Positions 1-6,950 of a stretch of DNA of 64,000 nucleotides are shown here, piece by piece. The translations under genes and the position numbers were made by a program. Below the pieces are notes generated by a model that saw only the letters and a program-made list of their open reading frames with translations, ran no database searches and was not told the DNA's origin. The DNA is from Mycobacterium heckeshornense (GTDB lineage: Bacteria; Actinomycetota; Actinomycetes; Mycobacteriales; Mycobacteriaceae): positions 4,836,001-4,900,000 of the forward strand of contig NZ_AP024237.1 in NCBI RefSeq assembly GCF_016592155.1, written 5' to 3'. Within the stretch, counting starts at the first letter, position 1. Each line of letters opens with the position of its first letter.

Positions 1-419
1 CGAGTTGCCCACGGCCCGACGGTATTCAGGCCGAAGAATCCGGAGACTTTCGCCGGATGGCGCAGCATCATGATGAAGGCGACCGGACCGCCCCAGTCGT
101 GGGCGACCAGCTTCACGGGCCCTACGCCGAGCCTGTCTATCACGCCTGCTAGGTCGTTGGCCATGTCGTTTTTGAGATAACGAGAACGCGGCGCCGAACT
201 CCATCCCGCGCCGCGCAGGTCGGGACACAACACCCGGTAGCCCTCGGCGGCCAACGGCTCGATCAAGCGGTGCCATTGCCACCAGTTCTGCGGGAAGCCG
301 TGCACCAGCATCACTGCCGGCCCGTTGGCGGGACCGGCATCGGCGACGTGGATCGTCACATCGTCAGTGACGTTGATGAACCTGTGCTCGACACCGTCCA
401 AAGCCGGCAAGCTGACCAT
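1..419 (-). CDS. alpha/beta hydrolase, epoxide-hydrolase-like (EphF-like), 3' part missing
   Basis: The gene runs off the left edge, so only the first 139 residues are present. They show the front half of an alpha/beta-hydrolase fold: the oxyanion-hole motif HGFPQN at residues 40-45, the strand-turn segment PDLRGAGWS at 66-74, and a nucleophile elbow AHDWGG with Asp108 as nucleophile. Asp rather than Ser is typical of epoxide hydrolases and haloalkane dehalogenases. The ATG at 419 follows no strong Shine-Dalgarno but fits the usual family N-terminus. In M. tuberculosis ephF (Rv0134) sits in the same neighbourhood, close to an Rv0133-like acetyltransferase, which here is about 10 kb away. The substrate and the cap domain cannot be judged from this fragment. 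Confidence 0.8.
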   Translation of the reverse strand, partial: MVSLPALDGVEHRFINVTDDVTIHVADAGPANGPAVMLVHGFPQNWWQWHRLIEPLAAEGYRVLCPDLRGAGWSSAPRSRYLKNDMANDLAGVIDRLGVGPVKLVAHDWGGPVAFIMMLRHPAKVSGFFGLNTVGPWAT

Positions 420-440
420 GAGGCGACACGATAGCCGAAT

Positions 441-1475
441 TCAGTCCCCGCCGAGCACGAACTCGACACGCTGCGCGCAGATTTCGGCCAGGTCCACACC
501 CTCCATCGCAAGCTTGACGTTCAGCCGGATCATCGCCACGGCCAGCAGCAGCGCCGATGTCACGTCGGCGAACCGCATGTTGGTCAGCCGGTGGCCGGTA
601 AGCCGCCGGTAGCGCTCGAGGGTTTCCTCGCGGCTCGGCGTACCAGAAGCCGGCGCATGTCCTTCGAATGGGCTGGAGATCCAATCGGTCATGAGCATCC
701 ACGCGACGTCGCCGGCGGGATCACCCAGATAGGCCATCTCCCAGTCGAGCGCGGCGACCGGTGTGTAGTCGCGGCGGTAGAGCACATTGGACATCCGGCT
801 GTCGCCCCAGCACAACGTGACCCGCTCCGGGGTGTACAGATGCGCGTCGAGCCAATCGAGTGCCCGGGTGAACACCGGATGCAGCGGCGCATCCCCACTG
901 GCCCACTTCAGCGCATAGCGAAGGAAATTGGCCAGCTGCTGCGGCGGTGTGCTGCCGAACCGGGACAGACCTAAAAAGCCGAGCCGATACCGGTCCGGGT
1001 CGACGGCATGGACCTTGGTGATGATGTCCAGGCACCCGTTCCACAGCGCGGCGCGGCCCGCTTCGTCAGCGTCGGCGAAGATGCCCGCTTGCTGATAGGG
1101 CGGAACGTCGCTGACGGTGACGACGTCGTCGATGCGGTCCATCACGAAATACGGTGTGCCCAGCGCGGTCCCGTCGGCGTCGATCCAGCGGACGGTCGGC
1201 ACTGGGACCGGTGAGGCGGCCAATCGCTGCATGGTCAAAAACTGTCGGCGCAGGTCGTAGTCGGGCAGGACCGCGTCCTCGGGCGGGCGACGAAATACCA
1301 AGCCAAGACTCGACGATCCGCTCAACTCGACGAGGTCGAACAGATATGTCTCGGTGGAATAGCCGCCCCCGGCTCGTCGCCAATTGACGATATGTGCCGA
1401 GTCGGCGCCGGGAATCATCTTTCGGACAACGGGTTCGAGCGCCGCCGGTAGTTCTTCGGCGGTCAAACGCGCCAC
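441..1475 (-). CDS. phosphotransferase family protein (APH-type kinase fold)
   Basis: This 344-residue protein has the fold of aminoglycoside phosphotransferase-like kinases. The catalytic loop is CWGDSRMSN, with the base Asp225 and metal ligand Asn230. The metal-binding Asp244 lies in LDWE. Trp replaces the His usual in the HGD motif, as in several actinobacterial members of this family. Start is GTG at 1475, two bases after the stop of the upstream gene at 1478, so the two are surely cotranscribed. The family phosphorylates small molecules, and in mycobacteria many members are of unknown substrate and lie near acyl-CoA metabolism genes. No resistance role should be assumed. Confidence 0.82.
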   Translation of the reverse strand: MARLTAEELPAALEPVVRKMIPGADSAHIVNWRRAGGGYSTETYLFDLVELSGSSSLGLVFRRPPEDAVLPDYDLRRQFLTMQRLAASPVPVPTVRWIDADGTALGTPYFVMDRIDDVVTVSDVPPYQQAGIFADADEAGRAALWNGCLDIITKVHAVDPDRYRLGFLGLSRFGSTPPQQLANFLRYALKWASGDAPLHPVFTRALDWLDAHLYTPERVTLCWGDSRMSNVLYRRDYTPVAALDWEMAYLGDPAGDVAWMLMTDWISSPFEGHAPASGTPSREETLERYRRLTGHRLTNMRFADVTSALLLAVAMIRLNVKLAMEGVDLAEICAQRVEFVLGGD

Positions 1476-1477
1476 GA

Positions 1478-2593
1478 TTACCAGCCCGTGTACCCGTAGC
1501 GTGGGTAGGCGCCCATGAACACCATTTCGACCAGGCCATGCCCGACTTTGCCGTCCATGCGGACTTCACACAGTGTTTCGCTGAGCATGCTCACCGGTCG
1601 GATCACCTCGAGATCACGGGTGTCGACGGTGTAGCCGTCGATGAAGTCGGGTCCCCGCCAGTAGCCGGAGGCGTAACCATTGACTTCCAGGTAACCGGCC
1701 AGCCCCGGCCAAAAGTCACACAGCGGAGTGACATCGATGGTGCTGGTAGTCCGGTCGCCCCGGTGGATAGTGAAGGTGCCCGAGCGGATGACGCGCAGCT
1801 CGTCGCGGAATTTCAGATCATGCTCGACGTCGATGATCTTGCCGGGTTCGCGACCGCTGTCGATTGGATAGAGCAGCTCACCCTCGAATTGCCACCGTTC
1901 GCCGGTACTGGTTTCGCGCTGCGCGAAATGGACCAGCTCATCGTCGAATTGGAAAATGCCCATGTAATACAGCACGCCGTCGGGCATCTCGGCGGGCTGC
2001 AATTCGGCTCCTTCGGGCAGGCTGCCGCCACCCGGCCCGTGGCGCACACCCCAGGAGTGGTCGCGACCGAACCACCAGCGCCGCGGGTCGATATCGATGC
2101 GCTCGCCGCCGACTTCGATCCAGCCTTCCAATTCGCCGCTCTGATAGAAGCGGCGCGCATCTTCGATGACCCGGCCCCGGCTGCGGTGAAACGCCGGCGT
2201 CTGCTCGTAGACGGGGAAGCGGCCGCGCAGCCGTAAATCCAGGCTCAGCCCACGGTCGTTGGGCCCCAACACCGCTCGCACACACCGCAGCGGCTCTTCT
2301 ATCGAGTAGGTGAACGGCCCCACCGTGTAGGCGCCCAATGCCGCGGTGTCGGGCCGCAGTTCGGTCGACATCCGCACCACGGTGGCCTGGCCGTCGCATC
2401 GAGTCACCATCGCGTAGGCATCAGTGACGTTGCGGTTGGGGTAGCGGGCCAGGCCCGTCATCACATTGATATCGCCGGATTTGTCGAACCCATACATCAC
2501 GATGCGCTCGGTCCAGCGCAGGTCGCTCTGCGAGACGTGGTCGAAGGTGGTCGACAGCTGGTGGCACAGCAGCTCGTCATGGGACGTCAACAT
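1478..2593 (-). CDS. hypothetical protein, DUF7064/7065-like beta-rich family
   Basis: A 371-residue soluble protein without signal peptide or membrane segment. The most striking motif is WWFGRDHSWGVR at residues 173-184, a signature I associate with actinobacterial proteins often annotated as hypothetical or DUF7064/7065-like, distantly resembling the CrtC/lipocalin-like hydroxylase-hydratase fold. The second half is rich in beta-strand and aromatic residues. It is the first gene of a two-gene operon with the kinase-like gene downstream, and it is transcribed divergently from a TetR regulator across a 48-bp gap that holds an inverted repeat. Function is not known, and family membership is from memory. 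Confidence 0.6.
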   Translation of the reverse strand: MLTSHDELLCHQLSTTFDHVSQSDLRWTERIVMYGFDKSGDINVMTGLARYPNRNVTDAYAMVTRCDGQATVVRMSTELRPDTAALGAYTVGPFTYSIEEPLRCVRAVLGPNDRGLSLDLRLRGRFPVYEQTPAFHRSRGRVIEDARRFYQSGELEGWIEVGGERIDIDPRRWWFGRDHSWGVRHGPGGGSLPEGAELQPAEMPDGVLYYMGIFQFDDELVHFAQRETSTGERWQFEGELLYPIDSGREPGKIIDVEHDLKFRDELRVIRSGTFTIHRGDRTTSTIDVTPLCDFWPGLAGYLEVNGYASGYWRGPDFIDGYTVDTRDLEVIRPVSMLSETLCEVRMDGKVGHGLVEMVFMGAYPRYGYTGW

Positions 2594-2596
2594 GCC

Positions 2597-2621
2597 ATTA
2601 CGTTATAGCATGCCACGTAAT
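2597..2621. promoter_or_regulatory. candidate TetR operator (7-bp inverted repeat)
   Basis: The half-sites ATTACGT and ACGTAAT form a perfect 7-bp inverted repeat around an 11-bp spacer in the short gap between the divergent starts at 2593 and 2642. Size and position suit a TetR-family autoregulatory operator controlling both directions. Binding is inferred, not shown. Confidence 0.55.
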
Positions 2622-2641
2622 AAAACTAGGATAGGTTTGCG

Positions 2642-3244
2642 GTGTGGAACCTGAGACCGCGTCCCCCCGGTCGCCCCCGCGACCCACAGAAGGATCGCGA
2701 CGTGCTGGCCGCCACCCGAGAACTCCTGGTCGAGGTCGGCTATCAGCGAACGACGATCGCCGCGGTGGCCCGGCGCGCCGGGGTCGGAGCGCCGACGATC
2801 TACCGCCGTTGGCCTCGCCGAGAAGCGCTGATCGAGGACGCCGCGTTCGGTCACACACAGCCCGCGCCGCTGCCCGCCGCGACCGGCAATCTCTACGCCG
2901 ACTTGCGGGCATGGGTTGAGGCATTCCTGGCCCAGTTGGCCGATCCGGTCACCCGTGCGGCCATCCCGGGCCTGCTGGTGGCCTATCACCGCGACGAAAC
3001 GCTCTACGAGCGCCTGGTGTCGCGCAGCGAAGAGGATGTGCGCGCCCAGCTCGTCGAGCTGTTGGCCGCCGACGGGCTACAGCAGCGCGCTGACGCGGTG
3101 TTCGACCTTTTTGGTGGCGTCCACCGCCATCCGGGCATTGACGGTCGGGCTGCGCGAGGCGGAGAAGTTCTGCGACCGGACCGCGGAAGCCCTGACCGCA
3201 CTTGCCTATTCGTCGTGGCAGCTCGATCCGGGCCCCGGTGCTAG
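2642..3244 (+). CDS. TetR/AcrR family transcriptional regulator, C-terminus frameshifted
   Basis: The N-terminal helix-turn-helix (about residues 25-55, with TTIAAVARRAGVGAPTIYRRW) is typical of TetR proteins, and the ligand domain follows in frame up to about residue 157. After the five-T run at 3108-3112 the reading frame gives an unlikely C-terminus. The frame reached by removing one T instead continues with family-like sequence (FDLLVASTAIRALT, then LREAEKFCDRTAEALTALA) and stops at 3311. Either the gene carries a real +1 indel that replaces the last helices, or the run was miscounted. The GTG at 2642 is the likely start. The gene is divergent from the operon at 2593 and shares the inverted repeat with it. 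Confidence 0.75.
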   Translation: MWNLRPRPPGRPRDPQKDRDVLAATRELLVEVGYQRTTIAAVARRAGVGAPTIYRRWPRREALIEDAAFGHTQPAPLPAATGNLYADLRAWVEAFLAQLADPVTRAAIPGLLVAYHRDETLYERLVSRSEEDVRAQLVELLAADGLQQRADAVFDLFGGVHRHPGIDGRAARGGEVLRPDRGSPDRTCLFVVAARSGPRC

Positions 3245-4347
3245 GCGGCGGTCCGCTGCTCGTGGCGGACGGCCCACGGTCGGGCGCTCTTCGGCGGAAG
3301 AGCCAGCCTGACGATCTTGCGCACCACGGTGGCGAACTGGCGCAGCACCGGCCCGCTGTTGTACGGGATACCGCACCGCGCGCAGATCTGGCGTATCTCG
3401 GGTGCGATCTCTGCGTAACGGCGCGCCGGCATGTCCGGAAAGAGATGGTGCTCGATCTGGTGCGACAGGTTGCCCGAGAACAGATGAAAGAGCCTACCGC
3501 CGGTCAAGTTTGCCGAACCGAGGATCTGTCGCAAATACCACATGCCGCGGGACTCGTCCTGAGTCTCTTCGATGGTGAATTCCTGCGTCCCGTCGGGGAA
3601 GTGACCGCAGAAGATGATGATGTACGACCAGACGTTGCGGATCAGGTTGGCCGACATGTTGCCGGCGAAGACCAGCGGCGCGAACGGTCCGGCCAACAGC
3701 GGGAAAGCGACGTAGTCTCGCAAAAGCTGGCGGCGCGTCTTGCGCCAGATCGCTTCCAATGTTTGGCGCTTGTCGGCCAGGGAGATCTCGCCGGCACGGA
3801 TGCGTTCGGTTTCCAGTTCATGAAGCGCAACGCCATACTGGAACAGCACCATCAGCAAGAATGCGTAGATGGGGTTACCCAGGTAGTAGGGATGCCAGCG
3901 CTGACGTTCGCTCATTCGCAGGATGCCGTAGCCGATGTCACGGTCCATGCCGACGATGTTGGTGTGGGTGTGGTGCAGGTAGTTATGTGAGTGCCGCCAT
4001 TGATCTGCCGGGCACGCGGTGTCCCACTCGAAGCTACGACCGCAAAGCGACGGGTCACGCATCCAGTCGTACTGGCCGTGCATGACGTTGTGCCCGATTT
4101 CCATGTTGTCCAGGATTTTCGACACCGCGAGCATCGCGGTGCCCGCCAGCCAGGCCGGTGGCACAATCCCGGCGAACAGCAGGACACGGCCGGCTATTTC
4201 GAGTACCCGTTGGGTCTTGATGACCCGGCGGATGTAGGCGGCGTCGCGTTCACCGAGGTCGGCCATAACGCGTTGCTTGATGGCGTCGAGTTCGCGACCC
4301 AACGCCTCGACCTGGTCGGGGGTGAGGGTAATCGCGGGCTGTGACAT
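3241..4347 (-). CDS. membrane fatty-acyl-CoA desaturase (DesA3 type)
   Basis: A 368-residue integral-membrane di-iron desaturase that resembles M. tuberculosis DesA3, the stearoyl-CoA delta-9 desaturase. All three histidine boxes are visible: H86NVMH90, H121NYLHH126 and HQIEHH in the C-terminal part. The segment NMEIGHNVMHGQYDW and the phrase IRNVWS...FCGHFPDG are also close to DesA3. Start is the ATG at 4347, with GGAAG five bases before it. That Shine-Dalgarno is supplied by the end of an insertion sequence, and the original AAGGAG now lies about 1.45 kb upstream. Its electron partner is the reductase at 5813-6880, normally the adjacent upstream gene. The 3' end meets the convergent TetR gene. 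Confidence 0.88.
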   Translation of the reverse strand: MSQPAITLTPDQVEALGRELDAIKQRVMADLGERDAAYIRRVIKTQRVLEIAGRVLLFAGIVPPAWLAGTAMLAVSKILDNMEIGHNVMHGQYDWMRDPSLCGRSFEWDTACPADQWRHSHNYLHHTHTNIVGMDRDIGYGILRMSERQRWHPYYLGNPIYAFLLMVLFQYGVALHELETERIRAGEISLADKRQTLEAIWRKTRRQLLRDYVAFPLLAGPFAPLVFAGNMSANLIRNVWSYIIIFCGHFPDGTQEFTIEETQDESRGMWYLRQILGSANLTGGRLFHLFSGNLSHQIEHHLFPDMPARRYAEIAPEIRQICARCGIPYNSGPVLRQFATVVRKIVRLALPPKSARPWAVRHEQRTAA

Positions 4348-4351
4348 GACT

Positions 4352-4585
4352 TCCTTACCTTTCTTGCAGGGTGGTCGTTGCCGTTGGCCGTAGGCTTCGA
4401 ACTGCCCAGGGGCGTCGGGTATGGCTTTCATGGGTTTGCCGTCGGTGATGGCCGAAGGAGATTGGCCGCCCGGCGTCCCGCGACGACTCGACCGCTAATT
4501 GAGAGATGCGATTCGATCGCTGTGTAAGGACACGTCGGCGTGGTCGTCTGCTGGGTCGATTGTTACGGCGATTACGGAGGTGGTT
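4352..4585 (+). ncRNA. candidate bridge RNA region of the IS900-group element
   Basis: These 234 non-coding bases lie between the left end and the transposase start, where IS110-group elements encode the bridge RNA that pairs with target and donor DNA. Bases 4452-4463 (CCGAAGGAGATT) are the exact reverse complement of 5799-5810 at the right junction. That junction contains the target AAGGAG plus the last bases of the element. The match is what a target-binding loop would look like. RNA boundaries and folding were not computed, so the call rests on position and this match. Confidence 0.4.
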
Positions 4586-5794
4586 GTGGGGCAGCAGTTG
4601 TGGGCTGGTGTCGACGCCGGTAAATCTGATCACTACTGTGTGGTCATCGACGCCGAAGGGCAGCGGCTGCTGGCGCAGCGGGTCGCTAACGACGAAACTG
4701 CGCTGCTGGAGTTGATCAGCACGGTCAGCACTGTGGTTGATGGCGCTGAGATCACCTGGGCGATCGATCTCAACGGTGGTGGCGCTGCGGTGTTGATTGC
4801 TCTGCTGGTCGGGGCCGGGCAGCGGCTGCTGTATATCCCCGGGCGCACCGTCTATCACGCCTCGGGCGGCTACCGCGGCGATGGCAAGACCGACGCCAAA
4901 GACGCCGCGATCATTGCCGATCAGGCCCGGATGCGCCGCGACCTGCAGCCGTTGCGACCCGGCGACGAGATCGCGGTGGAACTGCGCATCCTCACCAGCC
5001 GGCGCGCTGATTTGGTGGCCGATCGCACCCGGGCGATCAACCGGCTGCGGGCCCAGCTGCTGGAATACTTCCCCGCCCTGGAACGCGCCTTTGACTACAG
5101 CACCAGCAAGGCCGCGTTGATTTTGCTTACCGGCTATCAAACGCCTGACGGGCTGCGCCGCGCCGGTGCTGCTGAGCTGGCCGCCTGGTTGCGAAAACGT
5201 AAGGCCCGCAATGCCGATGCTGTCGCGTCCAAAGCCCTTGCGGCCGCTAACGCCCAGCACACCATCGTGCCCGGACAACACCTGGCTGCCACCGTGGTGG
5301 CTCGCCTGGCTAAGGAGGTGATGGCCCTCGACATCGAAATCGACGACACCGAGACGATGATCGAGGAGCGATTTCGCCGCCACCGCCACGCTGAAATCAT
5401 CTTGAGCATGCCCGGCTTCGGTGTCGTGCTCGGCGCCGAGTTCCTCGCCGCCACCGGCGGCGACATATGCGGCTTCGACTCCGTCGACCGCCTCGCCGGC
5501 GTGTCCGGACTGGCCCCGGTACCCCGCGACTCCGGGCGCATCAGCGGCAACCTCAAACGCCCCCGCCGCTACCACCGCCGCCTGCTGCGCGCCTGCTACC
5601 TGTCCGCCCAAATCGCCATCCGCACCGACGCCGCCTCGCGCACCTACTACGACCGCAAAAGATCCGAAGGCAAAACCCACACCCAAGCCGTCCTCGCTTT
5701 GGCGCGCCGCCGCCTCAACGTGGTATGGGCCATGCTCCGCGACGGCACGGCATACCAGCCCGCACCTACCGCCGCGGCGGCTTGACAACTTCAT
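4355..5794 (-). CDS. antisense ORF of the IS element, Hed-like
   Basis: A 479-codon frame covers almost the whole element on the strand opposite the transposase. IS900 is known for such an antisense gene, hed (host-expression dependent), which lacks its own ribosome binding site and uses that of the interrupted host gene. Here the ATG at 5794 lies seven bases downstream of the host AAGGAG (complement 5802-5807), exactly this arrangement. The predicted protein has low complexity and no domain I recognise. Translation may therefore be a by-product of high GC, but the position relative to the captured Shine-Dalgarno argues for at least potential expression from the reductase promoter. Confidence 0.4.
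   Translation of the reverse strand: MKLSSRRGGRCGLVCRAVAEHGPYHVEAAARQSEDGLGVGFAFGSFAVVVGARGGVGADGDLGGQVAGAQQAAVVAAGAFEVAADAPGVAGYRGQSGHAGEAVDGVEAAYVAAGGGEELGAEHDTEAGHAQDDFSVAVAAKSLLDHRLGVVDFDVEGHHLLSQASHHGGSQVLSGHDGVLGVSGRKGFGRDSIGIAGLTFSQPGGQLSSTGAAQPVRRLIAGKQNQRGLAGAVVKGAFQGGEVFQQLGPQPVDRPGAIGHQISAPAGEDAQFHRDLVAGSQRLQVAAHPGLIGNDRGVFGVGLAIAAVAARGVIDGAPGDIQQPLPGPDQQSNQHRSATTVEIDRPGDLSAINHSADRADQLQQRSFVVSDPLRQQPLPFGVDDHTVVIRFTGVDTSPQLLPHNHLRNRRNNRPSRRPRRRVLTQRSNRISQLAVESSRDAGRPISFGHHRRQTHESHTRRPWAVRSLRPTATTTLQER
4586..5785 (+). CDS. IS110-family transposase (DEDD recombinase), IS900-like
   Basis: From the GTG at 4586 the protein has 399 residues, the length of the IS900 transposase. GGAGG lies just upstream at 4576-4580, overlapping the start region. 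The N-terminal RuvC-like DEDD domain begins WAGVDAGKSDHY and includes YRGDGKTDAKDAAIIADQ. The C-terminal Transposase_20-type domain carries MPGFGVVLGAEFLA and LAGVSGLAPVPRDSG, followed by RRYHRRLLRACYLSA. An upstream in-frame ATG/GTG would add residues but would run into the presumed bridge-RNA region. No frameshift or stop is seen, so the element looks capable of transposition. Confidence 0.92.
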   Translation: MGQQLWAGVDAGKSDHYCVVIDAEGQRLLAQRVANDETALLELISTVSTVVDGAEITWAIDLNGGGAAVLIALLVGAGQRLLYIPGRTVYHASGGYRGDGKTDAKDAAIIADQARMRRDLQPLRPGDEIAVELRILTSRRADLVADRTRAINRLRAQLLEYFPALERAFDYSTSKAALILLTGYQTPDGLRRAGAAELAAWLRKRKARNADAVASKALAAANAQHTIVPGQHLAATVVARLAKEVMALDIEIDDTETMIEERFRRHRHAEIILSMPGFGVVLGAEFLAATGGDICGFDSVDRLAGVSGLAPVPRDSGRISGNLKRPRRYHRRLLRACYLSAQIAIRTDAASRTYYDRKRSEGKTHTQAVLALARRRLNVVWAMLRDGTAYQPAPTAAAA

Positions 5795-5801
5795 TGAGAA
5801 T

Positions 5802-5807
5802 CTCCTT
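5802..5807 (-). promoter_or_regulatory. displaced desaturase ribosome binding site, now serving the Hed-like ORF
   Basis: On the minus strand this reads AAGGAG, five bases after the reductase stop at 5813. Before the insertion it would have preceded the desaturase ATG that is now at 4347. It now stands seven bases upstream of the antisense ATG at 5794. The assignment follows the known IS900 preference for translation-initiation sites. Confidence 0.7.
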
Positions 5808-5812
5808 CGGGC

Positions 5813-6880
5813 TTACAGAACCAGTTCGACGTCGCCGAGGGGGACGGACACACAGATCTGCACGTCCTCGTCGGGGGCGGACGACACCGCGCCGGTGGTC
5901 AGGTTGCGCACCACTCCGGCGGTTTTACGACGGGTGCAGGTACGGCAGATGCCCATCCGGCAGCCGCTTTCCGGCGACAGTCCAGCAGCTTCGGCCTGCT
6001 CGAGTATCGGGCGTCCATCGCCGATGATGTCAATGCCGCTGTCGGCGAAGGTGATTCGTCCACCCGATGCGGGCGACGATGGCTCGAATGCCGGCGCCAC
6101 GAAGTTTTCGGTGTGTGCGCTCGGGCAAAGCCCGCGGACCGCGTCCACCAACGCCGGCGGCCCGCAGACGAACACCGCGTCCGGTGTTGACATGGCGGCG
6201 GCCAGGTGCTCGGGACCGAAGCGACCGTGCAGCTGGCCAGCACCGGATCGGGTGTAGCCGTGCAGCACGCGCACCCCGGTCATCATGGCGAGCTCGTCGC
6301 GGTAGCACGCCTCGGCCGGGTTGCGCGCGTAGTGCACGAACGCGATCTCGCCGTCGTGGGCCTCGGCAAGCAGCGTGCGCAGCATCGCCATCACCGGCGT
6401 GATGCCGCTGCCACCGGACACGAACAGAATCCGGCGCGGCCGCGGGTTCGGCAGCACAAACTCGCCGCCGGCGCCGGCGAGACCGACCACCATTCCCGGG
6501 CGGGCCCGCTCGTACAGGTGGGTCGACACCAGCCCGCCGTCGTGGCGCCCGATGGTCAGCTCGAGACGGCGGGCGCCCTCGGCGTTGGCCGGCGAATAGC
6601 AGCGCGTGTGGCGGCGGCCGTTGATCTCAACGGTGAGGTTTACCGACTGGCCGGCCTTGAGCTCGGCAGTGAAGGCGGCGTTGGGAGCCAGTGTCAGGGT
6701 GACGCTGCGCGGTGTGCTCCGCCGAACATCGACGACCTTGGCGCGCGCCTCGCCCGGCGTCCATGCCGGTGCCACCAGCTCCGTGTAGCGGTCGATGCCG
6801 TGCGGGCCGGTGAGCAGGTCAACCAGGCCCGAACCGGCCAGCCGCTGCTGCACGTTCCGAGCGAGTTTTTGAGTGAACAT
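5813..6880 (-). CDS. ferredoxin reductase-like flavoprotein, electron donor to desaturase (Rv3230c type)
   Basis: A 355-residue protein with the order FAD domain, NAD(P) domain, C-terminal plant-type 2Fe-2S ferredoxin. The FAD motif RCYSP is at residues 93-97, the nucleotide motif GGSGITP at 156-162, and the cluster ligands are C307, C312, C315 and C343. The layout is that of M. tuberculosis Rv3230c, which passes electrons from NADPH to the DesA3 desaturase Rv3229c. The gene would form a tight operon with the desaturase at 3241-4347 if the insertion sequence were removed. It starts with ATG at 6880 and is divergent from a TetR regulator 70 bp away, which is the likely controller. Confidence 0.88.
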   Translation of the reverse strand: MFTQKLARNVQQRLAGSGLVDLLTGPHGIDRYTELVAPAWTPGEARAKVVDVRRSTPRSVTLTLAPNAAFTAELKAGQSVNLTVEINGRRHTRCYSPANAEGARRLELTIGRHDGGLVSTHLYERARPGMVVGLAGAGGEFVLPNPRPRRILFVSGGSGITPVMAMLRTLLAEAHDGEIAFVHYARNPAEACYRDELAMMTGVRVLHGYTRSGAGQLHGRFGPEHLAAAMSTPDAVFVCGPPALVDAVRGLCPSAHTENFVAPAFEPSSPASGGRITFADSGIDIIGDGRPILEQAEAAGLSPESGCRMGICRTCTRRKTAGVVRNLTTGAVSSAPDEDVQICVSVPLGDVELVL

Positions 6881-6950
6881 CTGTACACCGTATGACGGAC
6901 CTAGCGGACTTCGTCAAGCATTTACCCGGCTCTGTGTTAGGTTTCACACG

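Larger units (their letters stand above)
4352..5801 (+). mobile_element. IS110-family insertion sequence, IS900 group
   Basis: About 1.45 kb, matching the 1451 bp of IS900. It encodes a DEDD transposase and a long opposite-strand frame, and it shows no terminal inverted repeats or target duplication, as usual for IS110 elements. It lies between CATG (4345-4348, over the desaturase start codon) and CTCCTT (5802-5807, complement of its AAGGAG). This is the known IS900 target layout, CATG then a few bases then CNCCTT. Left and right edges are placed within about 3 bp: a CT dinucleotide is found at both (4350-4351 and 5802-5803), compatible with the CT core used by bridge-RNA-guided IS110 recombinases. 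Only one copy is seen in the window. Confidence 0.85.

Noticed and set aside
441..1475. Aminoglycoside resistance gene
   Set aside because: The kinase fold is shared, but the family is large in mycobacteria, the motif has Trp in place of His, and the context is lipid or unknown metabolism, so resistance is not supported.
3241..4431. Desaturase start at ATG 4431
   Set aside because: Residues between 4431 and 4347 are encoded within the insertion sequence left end. The ATG at 4347 has a better ribosome binding site and coincides with the CATG half of the IS900-type target.
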